64,000 nt of DNA from Empedobacter sedimenti (GTDB lineage Bacteria > Bacteroidota > Bacteroidia > Flavobacteriales > Weeksellaceae): NCBI RefSeq assembly GCF_030005555.1, contig NZ_JASCQG010000003.1, forward strand, positions 1-64,000, given 5' to 3'. Positions 26,386-35,086 of the stretch are shown piece by piece. The position numbers and the translations under genes are program-made. The number at the start of each line of letters is the position of its first letter. Positions within the stretch are counted from its first letter, which is position 1. The notes beneath the pieces are model-generated. The model was not told the DNA's origin and did not search any database. It worked only from the letters and a program-made list of their open reading frames with translations.

Positions 26386-28422
26386 ATGAAAAAAACTTTA
26401 CTTAGTCTTAGTATTTTATCTCTAGGGATAATTTCATATGCTCAAGTTGGTGTGGGTACAAATACCCCTAATGCAACTTTAGATGTTGTAGGAAAACCTA
26501 CAGATGCTACTACTCCAGATGGGGTAATTGCGCCTCGTATAAAACGAACGGAACTTATTGCAAAAAACACTATTTATACTACTGCTCAAACTGGTGCCAT
26601 TGTATATGTTACAGATATAGCAGGGACAGCTGATACCACTGGAGGTAAAGCAGTAGATGTAACTGCCATAGGATACTACTATTTTGATGGTACTAAATGG
26701 GTGAAATTTACACCAACTGCTGCTGCTACTGTTCAAGATTTACGTTTTGTAGGCACTAACAACCATATAACACAAGATGCTGGTGCTGGGAGCAACGGTA
26801 CATCTGCAGGAACTGGCTCCAATAATATAGCAATCGGTAAGGGAGCTTTAAATGCAATTACTACAAGCTCCAATATAATTGCTATTGGACAAAATGCTTT
26901 ATCTAAGCTTACAAGCATTTCCAATAATGATGCCGTTGCTATTGGAAACGGTGCATTAGGCGAATTGACAACACAGTTGGGGAATACCGCTATTGGTTCA
27001 GGAGCTCTTTCTTTTGCTACATCTAGTTTCAATACTGCTGTTGGAGTTTCTGCTTTAGGTAACACTAAAGGAGATGGATTAAATACTGCTGTTGGTAGTG
27101 GTGCCTTTTCAAGCTTAGGTCAAGGAGAAATAAATACAAGTGTGGGTTACAGAACTGCCTCACAAATGTCAATTGGTTATAGAAACACTTTTTTAGGTGG
27201 TAATAGTGCTGTTTTCTTAAAAGGGGGAGGAGCACAACATAATGAAAATACTTTTGTAGGAGCTGAAATTACAACTCCCAATAGTTCAGGTACCGGTGTA
27301 AATGTTACCTATAGAGGAACAACTGCTTTAGGGCACTTGAGTTTAAATAATCTTGGAAACACGATAACGGATATTACTAATAGTTTATTTTTAGGAAAAA
27401 ACACAACGGTAGATCCAACTTTAGTAGGTGTTGTAGATCATGCAACTGCAATTGGTACTAATGCAGTTGTAGGAAAAAGCAACTCTATTGTACTTGGTAG
27501 ACCTCCTTTATCTGGAGCTGCGCAAGATAACGTAGGTATCGGTATAATTGCTCCAACAAATGCGTTACATGTAAAAACAACAGCAGATCCTGTAAAATTT
27601 GAAGGTTTACAACCAGACGCTACTGCTCCTAATGTAGTAGTCGTTGATGGAACAGGCGTTTTGAAAACTGTTGCTAAATCATCATTAGGAGGTGGCTCAG
27701 GCGTTAGTACAAATTTATATACTGCTGATGGTACATTAGCAGGAACAAGAGTAGTTACACAGGGTACAAATACATTATCTTTTATTAATTCTTCAAGTTC
27801 GCCAACGGGAAATAAAGTTGGAATAGGTACTACTACACCATCAGAAGCTTTAGAAGTAACGGGAAATGTTAGAATTAACACAATTAACGCTAATGTTGGG
27901 GCTTCTGGAGTTGATAGACAAGTTGTTGCAGATTCAAACGGAGTATTAAAAACAATTGATTTTGGAAACTACACTGTATTTCACTCAAGATTAAAAGCAG
28001 ATCAACCAATTACCGCTAATACAGTTACCACCCTTGTTTTTGATACCCCTCTGACAAACTCTCCATATTATACATACAATACTTCAACTGGTTATTTAAC
28101 ATTCACACAAGCAGGGAATTATCTAGTCACTATGCAAGCGGGATTTGGATCATTACAAGCTGGCGTACAATTAGTTTTAGGAATAAGATCTTTACCTATG
28201 GCTACTACAGCGTATTTAGGAAGAGCCAGTCACTATAATGCTGTAGCTACAGGAGCAACAATTGGTGAGCTTATGACTTATACTACAATGCTACAGGTTA
28301 CACCAGGTCAGCAAGTGTATTTTAGTGCAGTAATTGCTACAGGAGGAGGAACTGTACTTAAAAATGAATCAGGTGGTACAGGAAATGGAAATGTAACCAA
28401 TATTACTATTCAAAAAATATAA
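26386..28422 (+). CDS. Large secreted modular fibre-like protein with YadA-like head repeats and C1q-like C terminus (paralogue 1)
   Basis: 678 residues. Signal peptide ends ISYAQ (residue 20). Residues 20-110 are the anchor module, VGVGTNTPNATLDV...GVIAPRIKRTELI...GYYYFDGTKWVKF. Residues ~145-375 contain repeats of the type NIAIGKGAL, NTAIGSGAL, NTAVGVSAL, seen in trimeric YadA/Hia-type heads. Two further GIGxxxPxxALxV modules follow (383-397, 478-491). The end (~529-678), with FHSRLKADQPI...VFDTPLTNSPYYTYNTSTGYLTFTQAGNYLVTMQAG, resembles a C1q/TNF-like jelly roll. I infer a trimeric surface fibre with a globular tip. There is no type IX sorting domain or membrane barrel, so how it stays on the cell is unknown. 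Adjacent to two paralogues. Confidence 0.75.
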   Translation: MKKTLLSLSILSLGIISYAQVGVGTNTPNATLDVVGKPTDATTPDGVIAPRIKRTELIAKNTIYTTAQTGAIVYVTDIAGTADTTGGKAVDVTAIGYYYFDGTKWVKFTPTAAATVQDLRFVGTNNHITQDAGAGSNGTSAGTGSNNIAIGKGALNAITTSSNIIAIGQNALSKLTSISNNDAVAIGNGALGELTTQLGNTAIGSGALSFATSSFNTAVGVSALGNTKGDGLNTAVGSGAFSSLGQGEINTSVGYRTASQMSIGYRNTFLGGNSAVFLKGGGAQHNENTFVGAEITTPNSSGTGVNVTYRGTTALGHLSLNNLGNTITDITNSLFLGKNTTVDPTLVGVVDHATAIGTNAVVGKSNSIVLGRPPLSGAAQDNVGIGIIAPTNALHVKTTADPVKFEGLQPDATAPNVVVVDGTGVLKTVAKSSLGGGSGVSTNLYTADGTLAGTRVVTQGTNTLSFINSSSSPTGNKVGIGTTTPSEALEVTGNVRINTINANVGASGVDRQVVADSNGVLKTIDFGNYTVFHSRLKADQPITANTVTTLVFDTPLTNSPYYTYNTSTGYLTFTQAGNYLVTMQAGFGSLQAGVQLVLGIRSLPMATTAYLGRASHYNAVATGATIGELMTYTTMLQVTPGQQVYFSAVIATGGGTVLKNESGGTGNGNVTNITIQKI

Positions 28423-28452
28423 TACAAATATCTAAAAATGTTATATTCCGTG

Positions 28453-28484
28453 AAAAATCTCAACCAAATAGTTGAGATTTTTTT
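28453..28484 (+). terminator. Terminator after fibre paralogue 1
   Basis: AAATCTCAAC (28455-28464) pairs with GTTGAGATTT (28471-28480) and is followed by Ts. It is the left edge of the block duplicated at 30871. Confidence 0.87.
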
Positions 28485-28675
28485 ATGCACTTTTTAATAA
28501 AATAATAGAACAAAAATCTGAAATTGTATTACTTAGTAAAATATATTCATAATATTATTATATTTGCCCAATATTTCTTATTGCTACCATAACCAATTAG
28601 AAACAATTTAATTATGAAAAAAACTTTACTTAGTCTTAGTATTTTATCTTTAGGTATAATTTCATACGCCCAAGT
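28455..28675 (+). repeat. Duplicated terminator-promoter-signal peptide block, copy 1
   Basis: Almost identical to 30871-31092. It covers the terminator, ~130 bp of intergenic DNA with the promoter, and the first ~60 bp of coding sequence. The terminator loops differ and there are scattered single-base changes. Confidence 0.85.
28559..28566 (+). promoter_or_regulatory. -7 box of fibre paralogue 2
   Basis: TATATTTG, an exact TAnnTTTG match, about 47 nt before the ATG at 28614. It is repeated identically upstream of paralogue 3. Confidence 0.5.
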
Positions 28676-30845
28676 AGGTGTTGGCACTAACGATCCTAAG
28701 GCAACTTTAGATATTGTAGGAAAACCTACAGATACTACTGCTCCTGATGGGGTAATTGCACCTCGTATAAAACGAACGGAACTTATTGCAAAAAACACTA
28801 TTTATACTACTGCTCAAACTGGTGCCATTGTATATGTTACAGATATAGCAGGGACAGCTGATGCTGCTGGCGGAAAAGCTGTTGATGTAACTGCCATAGG
28901 ATACTACTATTTTGATGGTACTAAATGGATAAAACTAACACCTACACCAGTTATACAAGACTTACGTTTTTTAGGCTCTAACAATCACGTGACACAGGAT
29001 GCTGGTGTTGGGAGCAACGGCACATCTCTTGGGTCAGGGAGTAATAACATTGCAATAGGTAGCAATGTTTTAAGTTCAAATACAACTGGATCTAGTGCAA
29101 TTGGAATTGGATCAAACGCACTAAAGTCTGCTAATGGGCTAAATGGTGCATCATCACCAATTGCAATAGGAAACAATGCATTGCAAAACTTGACATCAGG
29201 AGTTTATATGACCGCTATCGGATATAACGCTTTAGGAAATGCAAGTAACGGAGGAAATTATTCTGTGGCAATTGGAAATAGTGCCTTAGCCGTAAATAAC
29301 AATAGTTGGAATACAGCAGTTGGAGCAAATTCTTTACTAGCTGCAACTGGCGATGCCAACTCTTCTTTCGGATATCGAGCAGGAGCCTCAATGATAACAG
29401 GTACTTCGAACACCTATATCGGAGCCTCAACTGCGACATATCTTAAATCAAGTATTAGTCATAATGAAAATACATTTGTCGGATCACAAGTTACACAAAG
29501 TTCCTCTGATACTTCACCTGGTTTTGATGTCAAATATGATGGAGTATCAGCATTGGGAGCAATCTCTTTAAATAGGCTACCAACGACATTAAGAGCTATT
29601 AACCAGTCAAGTTTTTTTGGAACAAATTCTACCGTAGCCCCTTCCTACACAGGAACAAGTATAGTCTTCGGGACAGCAATTGGGGCACAAGCTACAGTTG
29701 GTGCAAGTAATTCTATTGTCTTAGGAAGGCTTCCAAATTCTATGATTGACAATAATGGTCTACCAACGACCAACCCACAAGATAACGTCGGTATTGGTAC
29801 AATTGCTCCTACTAACGCCCTACATGTAAAAACGTCTGCTGATCCAGTAAAATTTGAAGGTTTAGTTACTGACGCAACAGCTGCTAATGTTGTCGTAGTT
29901 GACGGTAATGGTGTCTTAAAAACGGTTCCAAAATCTGGATTTGCAGCATCAACTGCTGACACTTCACCAGATGCTTGGGTTAACAATGCCGCCAACACAC
30001 TTGTAGAATTAGGAACAACATCTGCGGGAGCTGCAAGAACAGTAGGTACTGAAGTTGTTGCAACTGATACTGGTAGATTTGGTATTAAAACACCTACACC
30101 AAATGCAACTTTAGAAGTTAAAAAATCTTCTACAACTCCTACAACATCTGTAGACGGAGTAATTCCTCCAAATATGACAAAATTAGAATTAGCAAGTAAA
30201 GTCGCAAATACATATGGATCAGCACAAACAGGTGCTATGGTATATGTAACTAATGTCACTGGGACTATTACTGGACCAAGCATAGCACAAGTACCTTATG
30301 TTAATGCTCCTGGTTACTATAATTTTGATGGAATAACATGGCAGCCAATATCTGGGGCATTGCCAGTTATTTTGGGTGTTATGCCTCCTCCTGGTAGTAC
30401 TGCAACTAGTTCTCCTAATGTAACTAGAGCAACAACCAACACAAGAACTAATGCCAAAATCACTTTACCAAATGGAAAATGGAAAGTAACAACTAACATC
30501 CTAATGTCGACAAATACATGTACGACAGCTGGCGCTTGGGCTTGGCATAAATTTACATTAGCAAACGCTGGTACAACAACTTCAACATCAGACTTAGTCG
30601 GTGCAACACAAGTGAGTGGATCATACTATTCGCCAGGTGGAACTGTGACAGGAACAAGTGGTTGGTCATATTCTATGGTGACTGGTGATTTAGTTATTAA
30701 TAACACATCTGGAGCAGACAAAATATACGACTTAGTTTATGTTCAAATGTTTTACAACGGAGGTATTACAGCAGCTTGTACATTTGACAATGTAAGTAAT
30801 AACGGTGCTGCAGAAAATAATATATCTGCTATTAGAATCCAATAA
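28614..30845 (+). CDS. Large secreted modular fibre-like protein with YadA-like head repeats (paralogue 2)
   Basis: 743 residues. The signal peptide and anchor module (1-110) are nearly identical to paralogue 1 at protein and DNA level. Residues ~145-372 hold AIG/AVG head repeats (NNIAIGSNVL, PIAIGNNAL, NTAVGANSL). Modules opening VGIGTIAPTNALHV (392-405) and FGIKTPTPNATLEV (489-502) follow; the latter begins a second anchor-like module with GVIPPNMTKLELA...GYYNFDGITW. The C-terminal ~160 residues are beta-rich (ITLPNGKWKVTTNILM...AENNISAIRIQ), homologous to the end of paralogue 3 but not of paralogue 1. Export is clear from the signal peptide; a trimeric surface fibre is inferred. Confidence 0.75.
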   Translation: MKKTLLSLSILSLGIISYAQVGVGTNDPKATLDIVGKPTDTTAPDGVIAPRIKRTELIAKNTIYTTAQTGAIVYVTDIAGTADAAGGKAVDVTAIGYYYFDGTKWIKLTPTPVIQDLRFLGSNNHVTQDAGVGSNGTSLGSGSNNIAIGSNVLSSNTTGSSAIGIGSNALKSANGLNGASSPIAIGNNALQNLTSGVYMTAIGYNALGNASNGGNYSVAIGNSALAVNNNSWNTAVGANSLLAATGDANSSFGYRAGASMITGTSNTYIGASTATYLKSSISHNENTFVGSQVTQSSSDTSPGFDVKYDGVSALGAISLNRLPTTLRAINQSSFFGTNSTVAPSYTGTSIVFGTAIGAQATVGASNSIVLGRLPNSMIDNNGLPTTNPQDNVGIGTIAPTNALHVKTSADPVKFEGLVTDATAANVVVVDGNGVLKTVPKSGFAASTADTSPDAWVNNAANTLVELGTTSAGAARTVGTEVVATDTGRFGIKTPTPNATLEVKKSSTTPTTSVDGVIPPNMTKLELASKVANTYGSAQTGAMVYVTNVTGTITGPSIAQVPYVNAPGYYNFDGITWQPISGALPVILGVMPPPGSTATSSPNVTRATTNTRTNAKITLPNGKWKVTTNILMSTNTCTTAGAWAWHKFTLANAGTTTSTSDLVGATQVSGSYYSPGGTVTGTSGWSYSMVTGDLVINNTSGADKIYDLVYVQMFYNGGITAACTFDNVSNNGAAENNISAIRIQ
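29970..30195 (+). repeat. Shared internal module, copy 1
   Basis: About 226 bp, nearly identical to 31394-31619 with only a few mismatches. It encodes the AWVNNAANT...FGIKTPTPNATLEV module start. Such high nucleotide identity between otherwise diverged genes suggests recent recombination or gene conversion. Confidence 0.85.
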
Positions 30846-30866
30846 TCTAGTTGATTAAAATAATCT

Positions 30867-30901
30867 TAAAAAATCTCAACCTATGGGTTGAGATTTTTTT
30901 T
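30867..30901 (+). terminator. Terminator after fibre paralogue 2
   Basis: AAATCTCAACC pairs with GGTTGAGATTT around TATG and is followed by a run of Ts. It begins the second copy of the duplicated block. Confidence 0.87.
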
Positions 30902-31092
30902 ATGCAGTTTTTAATAAAATAATAGGACAAAAATCTGAAATTGTATTATTTAGTAAAATATATTCATAATATTATTATATTTGCCCAATATTTCTTATTG
31001 CTACCATAACCAATTAGAAACAATTTAATTATGAAAAAAACTTTACTTAGTCTTAGTATTTTAACTTTAGGTATAATTTCATACGCCCAAGT
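30871..31092 (+). repeat. Duplicated terminator-promoter-signal peptide block, copy 2
   Basis: Near-identical partner of 28455-28675; one small indel and a few substitutions separate them. It gives paralogues 2 and 3 the same promoter and the same export signal. Confidence 0.85.
30976..30983 (+). promoter_or_regulatory. -7 box of fibre paralogue 3
   Basis: TATATTTG, the same box and surroundings as at 28559-28566, about 47 nt before the ATG at 31031. Confidence 0.5.
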
Positions 31093-32329
31093 TGGTATAG
31101 GAACTGAGTCTCCTACAACTACATTAGAAGTGAGAAAATCTACTACCAACCCAACAACAGTTGCTGATGGTATTAGACCTCCTAATATGACTAAAACTGA
31201 ACTAGCAAACAAAGCTGCTACTACTTATGGCGTATCGCAAGCCGGAACTATTATATATGTAAATGATAACACTGGAGGTACTACAGGTACAAGTGTTGCG
31301 CAAGTAGCAAATATCAATGTAACAGGATATTATTTTTTTGATGGTAGTATATGGCAAAAAATGTCTTCTACTGCAGGAGGTGATACTACAAATGATGCTT
31401 GGGTTAACAATGCCGCCAACACACGTGTAGAATTAGGAACAACATCTGCAGGAGCTGCAAGAACAGCAGGTACTGAAGTTGTTGCAACTGATACTGGTAG
31501 ATTTGGTATTAAAACACCTACACCAAATGCAACTTTAGAAGTTAAAAAATCTTCTACAACTCCTACAACATCTGTAGACGGAGTAATTCCTCCAAATATG
31601 ACAAAGTTAGAGTTGGCAAATAAAACAACTGGTACTTATAGTGCTCCCCAAAAAAGTGCATTGGTTTATGTTTCTGATATTTCAGGTACATTCACAGGAA
31701 CTGCGAGTGAATCTCAAGTTACTGATATTTTAGGAAAAGGATATTACTATTTTGATGATACGGTTTCCCCAAATGGACGTTGGGTATCGTTATATGATCC
31801 TAAATCTATTGCTATTCCTATTATTTATGGAACAATGGCAAGTTCTACCACAGGAGGTGCTAAAAATATAAATCCTATTGGAACAAGTGCTACACCGTTG
31901 AATTCATACATTACTCTTGGACCTGGAAAATGGTTATTATCGGTAAATATATTATTATTTGCTAATACTGCTTTAAGAAATGCAACAACATCTCCTTGGA
32001 TTTGGGCAAGATTAACTTTTAATGATGGTACTACCCTAGCTAACATACAGACAAATACAACACAAACGGGAGATTTTGTTGGTAGTACTCTTATAAGTGG
32101 TTCTTTTTTCTCTCCACCTACTCCTAGTTCTAATGGACAGAGACCAACATATGTATATTCAATGTTATCAGGACAGGTTGTAATCAATAACACTTCAGGT
32201 GCAAATAAAATGTATGGGTTAATGTGGTGGAGTTCTGAGAGTAATACAACTGAAACGACATATCAATTTATTAATCTTTCATCTGCTGGCAATGGTGAAA
32301 ATGTTATTACAGCTATGAGAATTCAATAA
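31031..32329 (+). CDS. Secreted modular protein without head repeats (fibre paralogue 3)
   Basis: 432 residues, the shortest of the three. The signal peptide is shared with paralogues 1 and 2. Two anchor-like modules follow: VGIGTESPTTTLEV...GIRPPNMTKTELA...GYYFFDGSIW (~20-115) and FGIKTPTPNATLEV...GVIPPNMTKLELA...GYYYFDDTV (~160-265). It lacks the AIG/AVG head repeats completely. The C-terminal domain (~270-432, YITLGPGKWLLSVNILLF...GENVITAMRIQ) is homologous to that of paralogue 2. It could be a minor pilin-like or competing short form of the same structure; this is inference. It ends at a bidirectional terminator. Confidence 0.72.
   Translation: MKKTLLSLSILTLGIISYAQVGIGTESPTTTLEVRKSTTNPTTVADGIRPPNMTKTELANKAATTYGVSQAGTIIYVNDNTGGTTGTSVAQVANINVTGYYFFDGSIWQKMSSTAGGDTTNDAWVNNAANTRVELGTTSAGAARTAGTEVVATDTGRFGIKTPTPNATLEVKKSSTTPTTSVDGVIPPNMTKLELANKTTGTYSAPQKSALVYVSDISGTFTGTASESQVTDILGKGYYYFDDTVSPNGRWVSLYDPKSIAIPIIYGTMASSTTGGAKNINPIGTSATPLNSYITLGPGKWLLSVNILLFANTALRNATTSPWIWARLTFNDGTTLANIQTNTTQTGDFVGSTLISGSFFSPPTPSSNGQRPTYVYSMLSGQVVINNTSGANKMYGLMWWSSESNTTETTYQFINLSSAGNGENVITAMRIQ
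31394..31619 (+). repeat. Shared internal module, copy 2
   Basis: Near-identical partner of 29970-30195, in the same reading frame, inside paralogue 3. Confidence 0.85.
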
Positions 32330-32339
32330 GCTTAAAATA

Positions 32340-32372
32340 AAAAAAACTCAACCAAATGGTTGAGTTTTTTTT
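32340..32372. terminator. Bidirectional terminator between convergent genes
   Basis: AACTCAACC pairs with GGTTGAGTT around AAAT, with A and T runs on both sides. It lies between fibre paralogue 3 and the CNNM-type gene, and slightly overlaps the latter's stop codon. Confidence 0.87.
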
Positions 32373-33642
32373 ATTTCCTAGAAGCTAAAATTTTGTCAAT
32401 GCGATTTCCATCTTTATCAATAATTTCAAGGGTTAAATCGTCTACTTCAACTTTATCACCAACATTTGGGATTGTTTCGTATTTATCTAAGAAAATTCCG
32501 GCAACTGTAACGTATCTATTTTCGATATCTTCTTCAATCTCGATATCAAAGAATTTCTCAAACTCATAAATCGAGTATTGTCCATCTATCAACCAAGTTC
32601 CGTCTTCGCGTTCTACGATTTCATAATCTTCGTTTTGGTTCTCAGGCGTATCTCCAACCAATTCGTCCAAAATATCGTTTATCGTCACAACTCCAGCTGT
32701 AGTCCCGTATTCGTCTAAAATAACAGCAAAATGCGCTTGCGAATTTTGCAACATTTCTAACAAAGGATAACTGAACGAATTTTCGTTAACAAAAACAGGT
32801 TTGTGAATATATTTTTTTAAGCTAAAATCATCTTTGCTTACACCAAACATATCTTTCAATTTTAAAATACCAACGATTTCGTCTAAATTATTGTTCTTCG
32901 TAACTGGATAAGCAGAAAATTTGTTCTTTTTTACCTTTGCTCTCGCTTGTTCATAATCGTCAGAAATATCCAAATATGTAATTTCCGATCGATGCGTCGC
33001 CAAAGTATTTACGCGACGATCACCTAATTCAAAAACACGCTCCAAAATCTCGTGTTCTTTCTCCTGAATCTCACCTCCTTCTGTACTTTCTTTGATGATA
33101 TTTTTTATTTCTTCTTCTGTTACAACTTCTCCTCCTTCGTCTTTTATTCCAAATAATCGCAGAAAAAAATCATTTGTCGCTGTTAGCATCCAAACAAACG
33201 GCGAAGCTATTACAGACAATAATTTCATTGGTTTAGAAAAAATCGTAGAAACAGCTTCCGGAAATTTCATACCCAAACGTTTCGGTAATAATTCGCCAAA
33301 AACAATCGAAAAATAAGTAATAATAACCACCATTATGATAGATGCTGAGGTCTTAGCATACGGTGCTATAAAACTAAACTGTGTTAAAAATTGTGTTAAA
33401 TCTGCTGTCAATTTATCTCCCGAAAACACCCCCAACAAGATACCAATAAGGGTAATACCTATTTGTACAGTAGAAAGAAATCTGTTCGGATTTTCAGCAA
33501 GTTCAAGTGCAGTTTTTGCTCCAGAACTTCCTTTTTTCATTTCATTTTCTAGTTTAAATTTTCTTGACGAAACCAATGCCATTTCTGACATCGAAAAAAT
33601 TCCGTTCAACAAAATCAAGATAATTATTATAAGAATCTCCAC
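32371..33642 (-). CDS. CNNM/CorC (HlyC) family membrane protein with CBS pair
   Basis: 423 residues from a GTG at 33642, which gives VEILIIIILILLNGIFSMSE, the usual first helix of this family; a longer frame begins at a TTG (33675) and adds 11 untypical residues. Order: DUF21 transmembrane domain (~1-170, with SMSEMALVSSRK and FGELLPKRLG), two CBS domains (~200-320, ending DEYGTTAGVVTINDILDELVG), and a C-terminal CorC_HlyC domain (~340-420). Members move Mg2+ or Co2+ across the inner membrane or regulate such transport; the old hemolysin label is not supported. It is a single gene, convergent with the fibre cluster. Confidence 0.87.
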   Translation of the reverse strand: MEILIIIILILLNGIFSMSEMALVSSRKFKLENEMKKGSSGAKTALELAENPNRFLSTVQIGITLIGILLGVFSGDKLTADLTQFLTQFSFIAPYAKTSASIIMVVIITYFSIVFGELLPKRLGMKFPEAVSTIFSKPMKLLSVIASPFVWMLTATNDFFLRLFGIKDEGGEVVTEEEIKNIIKESTEGGEIQEKEHEILERVFELGDRRVNTLATHRSEITYLDISDDYEQARAKVKKNKFSAYPVTKNNNLDEIVGILKLKDMFGVSKDDFSLKKYIHKPVFVNENSFSYPLLEMLQNSQAHFAVILDEYGTTAGVVTINDILDELVGDTPENQNEDYEIVEREDGTWLIDGQYSIYEFEKFFDIEIEEDIENRYVTVAGIFLDKYETIPNVGDKVEVDDLTLEIIDKDGNRIDKILASRK

Positions 33643-33710
33643 TTTTATTTTATAATTTTGATAAAAATAAACCAAAATATATACCTATCATAATGTCACA
33701 AATTAATATT

Positions 33711-34454
33711 ATGAAATTTTCTTATTTAATGTTACTTGTTTTTGTTCTTAATGCAGGTTGCGCCTTCGGGAACAGCGAACAAACTCCAGTAGAAAATGAT
33801 ACTATACAACCTTTTACAACTGCAGAATTGATTGGAAAAGGAACACCAACAATGGTTGGAAAGGAATATAAATTATTGCCAGAAGTAGCAAAACAATTCG
33901 AATTATTAAAAGCTGATGCTAAAAAAGCAGGCTTCAAAGTCCATGTCGTTTCAAGTTATAGAAATTACACTTACCAAAACGGAATTTGGGAGCGTAAATA
34001 CAAAGCCAATCAAGCGAAAAAAATTGCAGCAAAACAAAACGTTGAAAAGATTATAGAATATTCAACGATTCCAGGAACTTCTCGTCATCACTGGGGTACA
34101 GATTTAGATATTATTGATGCAACTAAAGGAATTCCTTCAGATCCGTTAAACGAAAAACACTTTAATGAAGGTGGAATAATGCACAATTTTAAACTTTGGT
34201 TAGATCAAAATGCTTCAAAATATGGTTTTTATTTAGTGTACACAGATAATGCAACAAGAAAAGGTTTCAAATACGAACCTTGGCATTTTTCGTACAAAGC
34301 TATTTCTCAACCAATGCTAAAAGCTTACAAAAAGTTAGATGTAAAAAAAGTTTTGCAAGAAAATAAATTAATGGGAAGTGAGAATTTCACTGACGATTTT
34401 ATTGAAAAATACCGAAAAGAAAATATTTTAGACATAAATCCAGAAATTAAATAG
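33711..34454 (+). CDS. M15 family D,D-carboxypeptidase (VanY-like), exported
   Basis: 247 residues from the ATG at 33711 (MKFSYLMLLVFVLNAGC), chosen because the hydrophobic export signal begins there; an upstream ATG at 33693 is possible. The cysteine in NAGC may be lipidated, though the lipobox is imperfect. Zinc ligands of the VanY/LAS fold are present: SSYRNYTYQ, SRHHWGTDLDI (His and Asp) and EPWHFSY (His). It should trim the terminal D-Ala of peptidoglycan stem peptides in the periplasm. No resistance genes flank it. Followed by its own terminator. Confidence 0.85.
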   Translation: MKFSYLMLLVFVLNAGCAFGNSEQTPVENDTIQPFTTAELIGKGTPTMVGKEYKLLPEVAKQFELLKADAKKAGFKVHVVSSYRNYTYQNGIWERKYKANQAKKIAAKQNVEKIIEYSTIPGTSRHHWGTDLDIIDATKGIPSDPLNEKHFNEGGIMHNFKLWLDQNASKYGFYLVYTDNATRKGFKYEPWHFSYKAISQPMLKAYKKLDVKKVLQENKLMGSENFTDDFIEKYRKENILDINPEIK

Positions 34455-34456
34455 TT

Positions 34457-34482
34457 AAAGCTCCAAGTTTGGAGCTTTTTTT
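34457..34482 (+). terminator. Terminator after the M15 peptidase gene
   Basis: AAAGCTCC pairs with GGAGCTTT, with CTCCAA/TTGGAG extending the stem inside, followed by seven Ts. Confidence 0.85.
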
Positions 34483-34517
34483 GTGGTAGCTATATATCAG
34501 AAAACAGTTTAGATATT

Positions 34518-35084
34518 ATGTACGCTCGATTTTTTATAGCATTGTTTTTTAGCATGAGTTTGTTCGCTTTTGCTAAAGATACAATTGTGAAAGATTTGGA
34601 CGGAGATGGTAAATTTGATAAAATATCAATCAACCAAGAAACTAAAACAATTATCTACCTTTTATCTTCATTAGATTATAAAAAACAAACAAGTTTACCA
34701 TTTGATGAGCTTTCAAAAGATGCTGCATTAGAAGAAACGAAGAATGGTTTTAAGTTTGAGAACAATATTGGAAATACTGTTTTTACTTCTTTTTTTAGAT
34801 ACAATAAAAAAGAGAATAACATCGAATTAGTTGCTCTTAAACGTAAAATTATTTCAAATGATTATTCTGCAGAAAATGGAGAATCTAGTTTTGATACTGT
34901 TTCTAAAGAATTTATTGGCAAATGGAATCGTTTAGATCAAACTACAAATAAAGTAATAGCATTACCTACTCTAAAAGCAAAAATTGATTTAGAAAATGTT
35001 TCTCTAAATCAGTTTAATGATACTTATTTAAAGAAATTTGAACAGCAAAGTTTAACTTTTTATAAAACCGAAATAGCGAAATAA
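34518..35084 (+). CDS. Exported hypothetical protein with a DxDGDG calcium-type loop
   Basis: 188 residues with signal peptide MYARFFIALFFSMSLFAFAK. Directly after it, VKDLDGDGKFDKISIN is an EF-hand/FG-GAP-like calcium-binding loop; the rest is an unclassified mixed fold. It stands 2 nt from the convergent alkB stop with no terminator between. Function unknown. Confidence 0.65.
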   Translation: MYARFFIALFFSMSLFAFAKDTIVKDLDGDGKFDKISINQETKTIIYLLSSLDYKKQTSLPFDELSKDAALEETKNGFKFENNIGNTVFTSFFRYNKKENNIELVALKRKIISNDYSAENGESSFDTVSKEFIGKWNRLDQTTNKVIALPTLKAKIDLENVSLNQFNDTYLKKFEQQSLTFYKTEIAK

Positions 35085-35086
35085 TC

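Noticed and set aside
26800-27500. Short periodic repeats suggesting a CRISPR-like or VNTR array
   Set aside because: The periodicity is at protein level (AIG/AVG head repeats) with variable DNA and no constant repeat-spacer pattern.
29645-30283. 212-codon frame antisense to fibre paralogue 2
   Set aside because: The + strand frame has a signal peptide, repeats and paralogues. The antisense frame is a by-product of its biased Thr/Ala/Gly codons; a similar shadow occurs at 27438-27881.
32371-33642. Hemolysin annotation
   Set aside because: The DUF21-CBS-CorC order marks a CNNM/CorC-type ion transport protein; hemolytic function is only a historic label.
33672-33681. Minus-strand TATATTTTGG as promoter of the CNNM gene
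   Set aside because: Only a loose match to TAnnTTTG in an AT-rich divergent gap, no -33 box; not strong enough to list.
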